Of a DNA stretch of 64,000 nt, positions 35,475 to 46,529 are shown in pieces (position 1 is the stretch's first letter; every line of letters begins with the position of its first letter). The notes under the pieces were generated by a model. The model saw only the letters and a list, made by a program, of their open reading frames with translations. It had not been told where the DNA came from and made no database searches. The stretch is from Meconema thalassinum (Eukaryota > Arthropoda > Insecta > Orthoptera > Tettigoniidae). The stretch is from assembly GCA_946902985.2 (NCBI GenBank), contig OX336395.1, positions 288,543,065 through 288,607,064 of the forward strand, given 5' to 3'. Position numbers and translations under genes: made by a program.

Positions 35475-38400
35475 GTTGTTGTTTGAGTCCCCATTTTTTG
35501 ACTGGTTTGATGCAGCTATCCTTGCCTCCCTGTCCTGAGCTAATCGTTTCATCTCTACATAGCTACCACACCCTACATCCGAGGCAATCTGTTTAACATA
35601 TTCTAACCTTGGTCTACCCCTACAGTTCTAGTCCTCGACCCTTCCATAACTAAGTTTGCTATTCCTGGATGTCTTAGTATGTGTCCTACTAACCTATCTC
35701 TTCTCTTCATTAGCAGTCGCCAGAAACATCTCTCCTCTCCTACTCGTCTTAATGCCTCTTCGTTTGTAACCGTATCTATCCATCTGATCTTCATTCTCCT
35801 GTAACACCACATTTCAAATGCCTCAATTCTGCTGCACCAATAGTCCGAGTTTCACTTCCATAGATAGCCACGTTCCAGACAAAGTCTTTCAAAAATGACT
35901 TCCTAATACTTAAATCTATATTCGAAATGCTTTCCTTGCCTGAGCCAACCTACTTTTTATATCCTCTTTGCTTCGTCCATCACTGGTTATTTTGCTTCCT
36001 AAGTAACTGAAATCTCCTACTTCCTTCAGCTTTTCACCTGCCAATTTGATGTCCATAGATGTTTCTGATTTATTTCGGCTGCATTCCAGTATTTTGTGTT
36101 TACATTTATTAATTTTTATCATGAATTCTCTCCTCAAGACGGAGTCCTTACCATTCAAAAACTCATTCAAATCCTCAGGCCTTTCGGCCAAGTTTATGTC
36201 ATCTGCAAATCTCAGAGTTGAAATTATTTCTCCTCGATTCTTCACTCCCACTTTAAATTTTTCTCCAATTTCCTTCATTGCTTGTTCAATGTAAAGATTG
36301 AAAAGTATGGGTGATAAGTTGCAGCCTTGCCATGCACCTTTCTGAATACCAGCTTCTCTCTCATGTCCTTCAGCTCAAATGACTTCTATCTGTTTTCTGT
36401 ATAGATTGTATATCACCCTCCTATCCCTGTACTTTATTCCAATCGATTTCAGAATTTCAAATAATTTAGTCCAATCAACGTTATCGAAAGCCTTTTCTAA
36501 GTCTACAAATGCCATGAACGTTCTCTTATCTTTCCTTATTCTACCTTCCAAAATCAGTCTAAGACGTAGTACAGCTTCCCTTGTTCCTACATTTCTCCTG
36601 AAACCGAACTGGTCTTCACCCAACTCCGTTTCTATCTGGCTTTCCATCCTCTTGTAAATTATTCTTGACAGGATCCTTGAAGCATGACTAATCAAGCTGA
36701 TTGTACGGTAATCTTCACATCTGTTACCTCCCACTTTCTTTGGGATAGGGATGATAACATTTTTCTTGAAATCAGGGGGTACCTCACCTGTCTCATAAAT
36801 CCTACATACCAAGTGAAATAACCTGATCAGACCTTCATCTCCTATGCAGCGTAGCAACTCAATCGGTATATCAACTATGCCTGGTGCTTTGTTCCTGCTT
36901 AAGTCCTCCAATGCTCTGTCAAATTCTGATCTCAATATTAAATCTTCTTTTGCATCCTCATCAATTTTCTCCTCCCTTTCCATTACATGATTATCAATCT
37001 CCCTTCTCATATGCAAGCACTCTATGTAAGCTTTATATCTCTCAACCTTTTCTTCCCTATCTGTTAGAGGCTTTCCATTTGTGTCCTTAATATTACAGCA
37101 CTTAGTCTTCTTTTCCCCAAAAGTATTCTTAATCCTTCGATAAGCTGTGTCTACTTTTCCTAATTTCAGACAATTTTCTATACCTGCACATTTCTCTTTC
37201 AACCATTCTTCTTTCGCTTCCTTGCACTTCTTGTTAACCTCATTTCTCAGACGTCTGTATTCTGCTTTCCCCTTCTCATCTCTTACATTCTTGTGTTTCC
37301 GCCATTCATCCATCAATTCTAGTATATCCTGAGTGATCCACGGTTTTCTACCTATTCCTTTTTTCTACCAATGTTTTCTTCTGCGGATTTTGTTATTTCA
37401 TTCTTCAAAAGTGCCCATTCGTCTGCAATTGAAGTTTGTTTAGGGTTTTTCATCAGTCCTTCCTCTATACTCTTCATGAACCTTTCGTGTACATCCTTCA
37501 CTTTCAGTCTGTCTATTGCCCAACTTTTTGGCTTTTGACTTTTCTTCAGTTTCTTCAACTTTAATCTGCAATTCATAACAACCAGATTGTGGTCAGAGTT
37601 TATGTCAGCACCAGGATATGTTTTACTATCCAAAATCTGGTTTCGAAACCTCTGCTTGAGCATAATGAAGTCGATTTGGTAACGCCCTGTATCTCCTGGT
37701 CTCATCCATGTGTATATTCTTCTATTGTGGTTATTGAATAAGGTATTAGCTAGGACCAACTCATGCTCGGTGCAGAATTCCATCAGCCTGCTTCCTCGAT
37801 CATTCCTTTCACCTTATCCGAAATTTCCTACTATCTTACCTTCTCTCCCTTTTCCTACCACAGCATTCCAATCTCCCATTACTATATCATTTTCATCACC
37901 CTTGATATACCTCAGAATTTCATCTATTTCTTCGTAGACCTTTTCAACGTCTTCATCATCAGCTTGACTGGTAGGCATATAGACTTGTACCACTGTGGTG
38001 CACGTAGGTTTTGTATCGATTGCTACAATAATCTGTTCACTGTATTGCTCATAATTTTCCACCCTCTGTCCAAGTTTCCTACTCAATATGAGGCCAACCC
38101 CTGCTTGACCATTGTTTGATTTAGTGCTAATGACCCTATAGTCTCCTGACCAAAAGTCCTGTTCTTCCTGCCAGCACATTTCACTAATCCCAACCAAATC
38201 CTACCTCAACTTATCCATTTCCCTTTCTAAGCATTCTAACCTTCCACTTCCTAGCAGACTTCTAACATTCCACGCTCCAATTCGTAGAATGTCAGATTTC
38301 CTCTTTGTCACTTCTGTGATGTTAACCCCCTCTCGAGTAGTCCCCACCCGGAGATCCGAACGGGGGTCTAGTTTACCTCCGATTGGAATTTTACAAGGGA

Positions 38401-38484
38401 GGAGGCCATCATCACATGTAATTATGCATAGAGAGGTGTATATCCTCGGGAATAGCATTACGGCTGTAGTTTCCCGTTGCTTTC
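35475..38484 (-). pseudogene. Near full-length RTE-like LINE (APE endonuclease + RT), 7-bp TSD
   Basis: The minus strand, from about 38458, encodes an APE-type endonuclease: IGAWNVRSLL, GISEMCW, VMGDWNAVVG, RRIYTW and INSDHNLVV, carrying the expected Asn, Glu, Asp/Asn and SDH residues. RT follows: DFKKNVIIPIPKK, DQFGFRRNVGTREA, FMAFVDLEKAFDNVD, GCNLSPILFN and LRFADDINLA, then FSYLGSKIT and a C-terminal FEMWCYRR-type region (MWCYRRMKIRWIDTVTNEEA). Damage is light: in-frame stops at about 38201, 37814 and 36375 and frameshifts near 37340 and 35900. AGACAAT flanks both ends (35468-35474, 38485-38491), and the empty site is at 39939-39945 in W copy 2. The 3' end has a short CAA-type tail. A length of 3.0 kb and this layout fit RTE-clade elements. 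Confidence 0.9.
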
Positions 38485-38681
38485 AGACAATAAAATGTTT
38501 AAAATATGCGTAAAAAGACGAAAATCAAAGTTAATTGAGCTCCAATATTGCAAGATACTTTCTCGCAATATATGAGGTCTGATCCTTCTACGAAAACCTG
38601 CATATTCTGCCTATTTTCGCCTATCCCGTAGTTTGACGGGTGAAATCTACCTCCGCCTTCCGCCGTGCTGAAAGGAATTTT

Positions 38682-40130
38682 AGGTAGATTTCATTAGAAA
38701 GCTAACTATTGCAATGGGTACCATGTTTCGACTTCCGGAAAATTTTGACATATCTTCACGTTTCACATCCCCTAGATCCCAAAACCACCGTCAGTTAAAA
38801 AGTTTATATATATATTTATCTCACTTTCTTGTGGACACGATAAGTACCGCAATTTTGCACCAATCAATTTGAATTTTTTACATAATATGTATCCTTATAA
38901 AATCTTGGTCGAGTTCGTTAATGGGCACAATCGGTCGACGGGGGTGAAAATGGGGGTCTTTTTTTCGAAAAAGTGAAATATCGCTATCTCTCTTAATATT
39001 TGAAATATCGAATCCATTCTAAGTTCATACTATCTGTCGAATAAGGCCCAAAAATTTATGTTTGAAGAGTTTTTTGATAGCACCAACCATTGACCAAAGG
39101 GGTGGGAAAAAGTGGGTTTTTCGGGAAACATTAATCATATATCTATTAATATGCACAATATCAAAACCGTACAAAATTGACAATATTCCCCTAATAATTA
39201 CCTAAAACTTTTGTCTGAAAGAATTTTTGATACGACCCACCATTACGCCAAAGGATGAGAAAAATGATTTTGGAATTATAAGAAAATGCCAAGAGCTATC
39301 TGAGGTTGCCATGACAACACTACTAAATTGATGAGGGATGAGCCATCAGACGTTGCCATGACAACGCACTTGCACGCGATCACATTCAGTTTTCCATCTG
39401 ACTAAGTGTGAAGCGGCCTCGGTGACGTAACTGGTAGTATGCTGAAATTCTATGCCCAAGTTCGCGGGTTCAAAGCCGGCCGAAGTCGTCGGATCTTCTA
39501 AGAGCGCTAAAATTCCCTCAGTATGCTTTCCTTTGGAGGGGAAGATCCAACGTTCGTTGCTGGTTGCGGTGGCATCTAGTAGCCAAGTTCATAGCTAGGT
39601 GTCGATGACAGTAGTATCTGGTAGCAACATTAGGAACTACTGCTTGAAATTGACCGTCTGCAGTCCTTACGTGAATTACAGACTAATACAGCCATCACAA
39701 TTCACACTGTTTATCAGAGAGATGCTACACTCACCCAAAGTACACGAGGTTACATGACCGTTTGTCGCAGTCCCTAAACTGAGGAACCAACCAAAATCTC
39801 TGCGAGAGATGTAATTTTGCGTGAAGAAGTAACAGACCGTTACATAGTTACATATCAGTGTCGAAACCTTGCATAAGGACAGTGTGACCACAAGTATAAA
39901 AATGTACCCCAAATGACAAGAAGGTTACCGTCCCCATAAGACAATAAAATGTTTAAAATATGCATAAAATGACGAAAAACAAAGTTAATTAAGCTCTAGT
40001 TATGAAATACTTTCTCGCAATAAATGAGGTCTGATCCTTCTACGAAAACGTGCATATTCTGCCTATTTTCGCCTATCCCCAAGTTTGCTCGATGAAATCT
40101 ACCTCCGCCTTCCGGCGTGCCGAGAGGACT
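38682..40130 (+). mobile_element. Helentron-like element W, copy 2, uninterrupted
   Basis: 1.45 kb, starting AGGTAGATTTCATTAG directly after copy 1 (joined through TTTT). It ends with TGAAATCTACCT, a perfect CGCC-TTCC-GGCG hairpin (about 40107-40118) and GTGCCGAGAGGAC, followed by a T-run and LINE sequence. Copies 1 and 2 are head to tail. It contains the tRNA-like A/B-box module (39430-39477). There is no coding capacity: ORFs such as 39676-39912 have no recognisable features. Confidence 0.75.
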
Positions 40131-41222
40131 TTTTTTTTAATATCCCCTTTGCTTCGCCGATCATTGGTTATTTTGCTTCCCAAGTAACAGAAGTCACCTG
40201 TCAATTCGACATCCATAGGGGTTTCTGATTTATTTCGACTGCATTCCAATATTTTTGTTTTACATTTATTCATTTTCGTGTTGGATTCCCTCCTCAAGGC
40301 AGAATCCATACCATTTAAAAACTCATTCAACTCCTCTGGTGTATCGGCTAAGATGACGATGTCATCAGTAAATCCCAGAGTTGAAGTTATTTCTCCTTGA
40401 ATCTTTACTCCTACTTTGAATTTTTCTCCAATTTCTTTCATTGCTTGTTCAAGGTATAGATTGAAAAGTATTGGAGATAAGTTGCAGCCTTGCCTAACAC
40501 CTTTCTGAATACCAGCTTCTCTCTCATGTCCTTCGGCTCGAATAACTGCTGTTGGGTTTCAGTATAGATTGTAGAGCACCCTCCTATCCCTGTACTTTAT
40601 TCCAGTCGTCTTCAAAGTGTCAAACAATTACTCCAATCAACGTTATGAAAAGCCTTTTCTAAGTCTACAAATGACATGAGCGTTCTATTATCCTTCCCTT
40701 TTCTTGCTTCCAAAATCGGCCTAAGACCTAGTATAGCTTCCCTTGTTCCTACGTTTCTCCTGATCCCAAACCGGTCTTCACCCAATTTTCCTTCTATCTG
40801 CCTTTCCATCCTCTTGCAAATTATTCTAGTCAGGATCAAGCTGATGGTACGGTAATCTTCACATCTGTCAGCTCCTGTATAGGGATAATAACATTCTTCT
40901 TGAAATCAGAGGTTACCTCACCTGTCTCATAAATCCTACACACTAAGTGAAATATCCTTGTCAGACCTTCATCACCTTTGCAGCTTAGCAACTCAATCGG
41001 TATATCATCTATGCCTGGTGCTTTGTTCCTGCTTAAGTCTTCCAATGCTCTGTCAAATTCTGATCTCAATATTAAATCTCCTTTCTCATCCTCAACAATT
41101 TTCTCTTCCATTTCCATTGCAATATTCTCAATATCCTTTCCCTTATACAAACACTCTATGTAAGCTTTCCATCTCTGCATCTTTCCTTCCCTATCTGTTA
41201 GAGGTTTTCCATCTGAGTTCAT
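40131..41222 (-). pseudogene. RTE-like LINE copy 2, RT segment (5'-truncated)
   Basis: Minus-strand fragments: SDGKPLTDREGKMQRWKAY, LSRNKAPGIDDIPIELL, DFKKNVIIPI; then GEDRFGIRRNVGTREA and FVDLEKAFHNVD; then EEIGEKFKVG-like sequence with TDDIVILADTPEEL and CYLGSKITNDRRSKGDIK. It is broken by a deletion near 40840 and several frameshifts, and the 5' end is lost at about 41222. It continues at 25114 and then 20249 (see those entries). Confidence 0.85.
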
Positions 41223-41925
41223 GTGATTTAAATCCATCACAAGTTCATTTATTCCACATAATAGAAACCGGCTATTGTTGTGATATGTCCAACAAAGTTC
41301 ATAATTAAGTAAGCATTTAAATGATTCCTTCTATCTCTCCTTCATTAAATTCAGATAATTTTATCCTGATTTCATTCATTAATCTCCAAATATTTCTTTC
41401 AAATCTACCTAATATTCATTCTTAATGTAGAGACATATTATACACTCCTAATGTTGTCAATTTTAATCTGATCAGTAAAACTCACTGATTACACTCATAT
41501 TTATCTACTTTAATTCCCATGAATCATAAATAATGTTCCAGTTACTCATTTGCTAAATCAAAAGAATGAAAAACAGATTTGTTATAGGCTATCTTAAGTA
41601 TGAGAAATTTTAATAAGGTTCTTTACAATTGTCCACATCTTATTATAGATTTCAAATGTTCGTCGAAGATATTATTAATATGCCAGGACTCTGATGTATA
41701 AGATTAGACAATGAGAAATGCTTCCATGATTTTTTTGGCAAACTGGTCTGGATCACTAGATTTCGATAGATGTTCCTCAAACGACCACACGGGTTCATTC
41801 ATTCCCACGTTGCTGTGATGTCCATTTTATTTCATTGTCATAATCCATTGGGTTTAAAATCCTCGTGTTCTTCAGTTTTCGTGCTGGTCGGTTGGTTTAA
41901 CGGATGCAATCTTCATTCACACCAT
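41223..41925. other. AT-rich spacer without recognised genes
   Basis: No domain-bearing ORF is present. It lies between the 5' break of LINE copy 2 and the 3' tail of the next LINE. Confidence 0.6.
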
Positions 41926-42124
41926 TTATTTATTTATTTATTTGAAGCGAATTCTCCCAATACATAGAAGACGTTAAGCAAATGACTCAACCAACTTTTC
42001 TTTTGGTTCCTCTTGTTGTTCCAATAGTATTTCATTCTTTCCGAGAAATCTTGTTTGTGCTGTTCCGACCACTTTGGTCTGTACTGTTTTTGTTGTGGTT
42101 GCTCTGATATAACTTCCCATTTTT
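41926..42124 (-). pseudogene. C-terminal end of a second-family LINE, separated by Z2
   Basis: The minus strand reads YRPKWSEQHKQDFSERMKYYW and then a stop. This aligns with RGEWTAERRAAQSTRMKDFW at the C-terminus of the intact RT at 20514-22004. It ends in an (AAAT)n tail (41926-41943). The rest of the same element resumes at 43922. Confidence 0.85.
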
Positions 42125-43921
42125 AGCCTATTTTCAATTTTGAAAAAATAGGCTTATGAGATCACCTTTTGTCCGTGTGTGTGTGCGTGTGTGTGTGTGT
42201 GATTCGTGTGTGTGTCCCCCCCTAATAAAATCTAAACGGCTGGAGAGATTTCAATGAAACTCGGTATGTTCATAGCACTATTCCCGGCGACCTCGACCGT
42301 GCCCTTCAAATTTTGTTACGTCTCACCAATGCAAAATGGCGGCTGTGCGAAATATTTCACTAGCATTCAATATCTCCGAAACTATTACCGATATCGCCTT
42401 GAAATTGTGTACGGTGATAAAGGGTACTACTAGAAGTTCACCTATGAGACTTTCAAAAACCTGGTGACTACAAAACCAACATGGCGGTCAAGCGAAGTTG
42501 AGACTTTTAAATAGACTTTTCTCGCGATTTAACTATCCACACGTAATGGAACTTGGTACAGCAAATGTTTATACACATTGTAATGCACTTGAGTCTAATT
42601 TAGTTCAATTGTTTACATAACTTCAAAATGGCGGCTGTGCGACATATTTCACTGACATTCTATATCTCCGAAACTATTACAGATATCACCCTGCAATTTA
42701 GTACGGTGATAAAGGGTACTGATACAAGTTTAGCTATGTATATTTCATAAACTTGTAAGGTAGAAAACGAACATGGCGACCAAGCGAAGTTGAGACTTTT
42801 AAATAGACTTTTCTCACGATTTAACCATCCAAACGTAATGAAACTAGGTACAGCAAGTGTTTATACACATAGTAATGCACTGGAGTCTAATTTAGTTCAA
42901 TTGTTTACATAACCTCAAAATGGCGGCTGTGCGAAATATTTCACTGACATTCTATATCTCCGAAACTGTTACAGATATTACCCTGCAATTTTGTACGGTG
43001 ATAAAGGGTACTGGTAAAAGTTTATCTATGTATACTTCATAAACTTGTAAAGTAAAAAACGAACATGGCGACCAAGCGAATTTGAAATATTTAAATAGAC
43101 TTTTCTCGTGATTTAACTCTCTGAGCGCAGTGAAATGTGGTACAGTAAATGATTTTGCAGATTGTAATGCACTGCCATCTAATTTAAATCAATTGTTTAC
43201 ATAACCTCAATATGGCGGCTGTGCGAAATTTTTAAATTACGTTTTTATTTCTTGTGTCGTAATCATGCGATCGAAGTGAAAGTTTGAATAATGAACCTAG
43301 GCAATAATTGTCCTTGAATGGTACATAATTCTATGGCCTATACATATAACAATCCTAAATGGCGAGCTTCCGAAATATTTAGACGGTTCTCAATATCTAT
43401 GAATCTTTTACAGCAACCAAACTGAATTTTTTTATGTTCATGGAGACTATGAACATATGTTCACCTATAGGACTTTCATTAACTTGGTGAGCACAAATCC
43501 AACATGGCGGCGACGCAAAGTATAAATATTTAAATGGACGATTCTCGCGAATTAACTATCCGAGTGCTGTGAAACGTTGCACGTTAAATGCTTATACAAA
43601 TGTTGATCCACTGGCATCTAATTTATTTCAATTGTTTGCATAATCACAAGATGGCTGCTGTGCGTAATTTTAAAATCTCGTTTTTACTTCTTGTGTTCTA
43701 ATCATGCGATTGAAGTTTGAATACCACACGTACACAATAATCTTAATGTAATAGTACAAAAATAAAAATCCAACCTGGCGACAATCTGAAATATTTAGAC
43801 GGTTCTCAATATCTACGAATCTGTTACAGCAATTAAACTGAAATTTTGTATGTTGTTAGAAGAAATTAACATGAGCAGGATATATGAAAATAGGCTGTAT
43901 AGTTCTTTACGGAACTACTTG
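42125..43921 (+). mobile_element. Helentron-like element Z, copy 2
   Basis: Starts (T)AGCCTATTTTCAATTTTG, itself part of a palindrome closing at TAGGCT (42154), then a (GT)n tract. Tandem units of about 292 bp follow, with CAAAATGGCGGCTGTGCG at 42333, 42624 and 42917 and degenerate copies at 43209 and 43648. The 3' subterminal inverted repeat GAAAATAGGCT lies at 43886-43896, followed by a TAGTTC-TTTACG-GAACTA hairpin and CTTG. It sits between T residues inside a LINE reading frame with no target duplication. This matches the described layout of Helentron-associated non-autonomous elements (HINE/DINE-1 type). Confidence 0.72.
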
Positions 43922-45130
43922 TTTAACTTTGTGCCTGAAGGTGTCACTTTCTAAAATGTCAGATGAACGTATATTAGCGTTTTTGAGGTCCTTTCGAAGT
44001 TCCTCTAACCAAGATGTTGAGTTCTTGAGTGTGGTCAAATAATCTATTATCCTTTTCGTCAATCGATTTTCTGGTAGTCTAGTGAGATGTCCTAAGAATT
44101 TAATTCGTTTTTTCTTAATGTCAATTTGGATGTTTGAATACTTTTCTGTTGTTTTTATTGATTGTAGTCTGTAGCCATCTTGCGTGTATCTTGCTCCTAA
44201 AATTTTCCTAATCTTCCTCTCTTCCTTTTTGATGTCTTCAAGTTCATGTTTACTGTTAATTGTCAGAGTTTCGCTTGCGTAAAGGACTGTTGGTTTTATG
44301 ACTGTGATGTAGTGCCGAATATTTGTGTATTTTGACAAAGATTTTTTGTTGTAGATGTTTTGGACTAACCCTAATGCTTTTTTGACTTTTTGGAGACGAT
44401 TTTGTTGCGAGATTTTTTCAAGGCCTGTCGGTTCGAAAAATTCTCCGAGGTATTTAAAGTGCGGTACCCTTTCGATTTAACCATATTTTGTTTTCAGGCT
44501 CGTGATATATGTCTTTGAAGAGAAGAATTTCGTTTTCTCAAACGAGATCTGTAGTCCCACCTTTTTTTTTGCACTTTCTTTAAGTATCTCGAGCTGTGTG
44601 ACAGCAGTCTCCTCATCCTCGGTTAGTATCGCCAGATCATCCGCAAATGCGAGGTATGGTATGTAAAGGTTGTTTTTGGGAAAGCCCAGTCGGATTGGAT
44701 TCCAAAATTCACATTTCTTGAGTTACTTCTCCCATTCTTCCATAACCTTGTCTAGCACGACTTTGAACAGAACAGGAGAGAGTCCATCACCCTGTCGCAC
44801 ACCTGTTTGAATGTAGAATGGTTCTGAGATTATCCCCATAAATTTCACCTTAAACTTTGTGTCAGTTATTGTTTGTTCTATGAGTTCGCGGGTTGTGGGA
44901 TCTAGTCCCCCTTCTTCTAGAATTTGGAATAGTGATGTCCTATCTATCGAATCGTAGGCTTTTTTTGAAGTCTACAAATGTACCGGTACATACTATGGGT
45001 TTTTGTCTGAAGGCTCGCATTTTGGCTATGGTTTTGAGATTAAAAATTTGTTCTGGCCAAGACCTGTTTGGTCTGAATCCTGCTTGATATTCAGCTAATT
45101 TGGGTTCCAATTGTTTTTGCGTCCTTTCGT
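43922..45130 (-). pseudogene. Second-family LINE RT (5'-truncated), interrupted by Z2
   Basis: The minus strand shows AEYQAGFRPNRSWPEQI (about 45100), FVDFKK, TGVRQGDGLSPVLFKVVLD (about 44795), LAFADDLAILTEDEE (about 44650), FKYLGEFFEPTG, then VIKPTVLYASETL and RKILGARYTQDGYR to SDTFRHKVK at 43922. Order and sequence parallel the intact RT at 20514-22004, so both are one clade. Frameshifts and stops make this copy dead. Confidence 0.85.
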
Positions 45131-45154
45131 TATTATTATTATTATTATTATTAT
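45128..45154 (+). repeat. (TTA)n microsatellite
   Basis: Located at the 5' break of the LINE; it produces an artificial Asn run in translation. Confidence 0.9.
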
Positions 45155-46529
45155 AGATTTGAAGAAATTGCACGGGAAATGTTAAAATTCATCCCCCTGG
45201 CTCACCATATTGAATTTAATTGTGAAATTATGCACCCACAGTGTCAACTCGTCCTTATGCCACTGATGAATTCATTTCCCATGCTATCAATCGCTTTGTA
45301 GACTATTTTCCACAGTTCATTTGCCGTATTTATGCACCCTCAGTTCAAACTTGTCTTTACGGTACTGCTGCATTCAACTCGAGCACTAATTATAACAATG
45401 TCCAACTATTGTTTTGTTTACAGTTCCATTGACGTAATTAAGCTTACTAGTTCTGAGTAATTGCGTGTTCGCAGTCGTATATTGACTCCGCAGTATTTTT
45501 AAATGTTACGCTTTTGCCCACAGCTGCGAAATAACTCAATGGATCTCCTTAACAATATTGGAGTGTGCCTTGGCCGTGAATTGTTGTCGTACAACGTTCC
45601 TGTAGTGCATTTTGAAGCTGTATAACTATCAAGATAACTATTTAACTGTTCGTTGCTATGCGTTTTGAATGTATTTACCTATTTAGATACTGATTTCTTT
45701 TCACACAAGAACACGATCTAATGTTGCCCGGTGCTCGCGTGAATATCTTTCCGGACACGGGCGATCAACTCGTCTTACCGGTGAAGTAAAATAAGTGAAC
45801 TCCGTAGCGCTCGTAAAACCAGTAATCCTGCTTATACAACGATCCCAAGTGTCAGATACTGGCTCAATTATCTGATCACGACCGTCATGCCCAGTCTAGT
45901 GTCCTGGCATCATTACCCGCCCATATCATGGAGCGGTAAGAGTGGGAATATCCCATCTCCTTCCAAAACTGATAATATCTCACTGTAGGGATTTATACGG
46001 TCTATGACCTTTTATCCACGGGTCTTATGTAAATTCTAACTCGGTTGCCAGCGTTCTCAACTATATTAAGAATCACATATTCAGTATTTCCCATGTAACT
46101 TCCAATATGCTCCTTCATTCATCATAGCAAATGTTATTATTCTATGAATAACAAGAATAGTGGTTCGTATCAGACTTGTATGTTGTGTATAGTTAGCAAA
46201 GACGTTAATGCAGTAACAATCCAACAACGATACCTTAATGATCAAAACAAAAGAATACAAATTAGTACACGATATGCCCACGGTTACTCTTTTAATACCA
46301 TTTCCCACAATCCGTACCTGATGACGAATCAATACGTCTGACGAAAGTTTCGCTGGCCAGCCGTGTTAGGTCACACGATGATGACGTCAACGCTTGGGAG
46401 AGATCGCTCAACCTTAGGCGAGAAGCACAGGTCAAATCGGGTGCTGTGGAATGCAATAATATTATTATTAATAATAAAATGGCCGTGTGGCAAGTGAGGT
46501 GAAAGCTGCCAGACAGCGAGTGCCAACTT
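45155..46529. other. Unannotated unique-looking sequence before the satellite
   Basis: I recognise no gene. Short ORFs (45241-45432, 46081-46341) lack domains and overlap on both strands. A short ATT/AAT-rich stretch lies at about 46457-46479. Confidence 0.6.

Larger units (their letters stand above)
25115..38681 (+). mobile_element. Helentron-like element W, copy 1, split by three insertions
   Basis: It begins AGGTAGATTTCATTAG and ends at about 38677 with TGAAATCTACCT (subterminal inverted repeat), a CGCCTTCCGCCG hairpin-like segment and GTGCTGAAAGG. W sequence is present at 25115-25154, 27859-29049, 35428-35474 and 38485-38681. The gaps are T2, Z1 and the LINE, each absent from W copy 2. 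W has no TSD; it sits in a T-run of the RTE-like LINE. A tRNA-like module (A-box-like TGGTAGCATGCTG at about 28575, B-box-like GGTTCAAAGC at about 28610) is present in both copies. There is no coding sequence. Confidence 0.7.
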
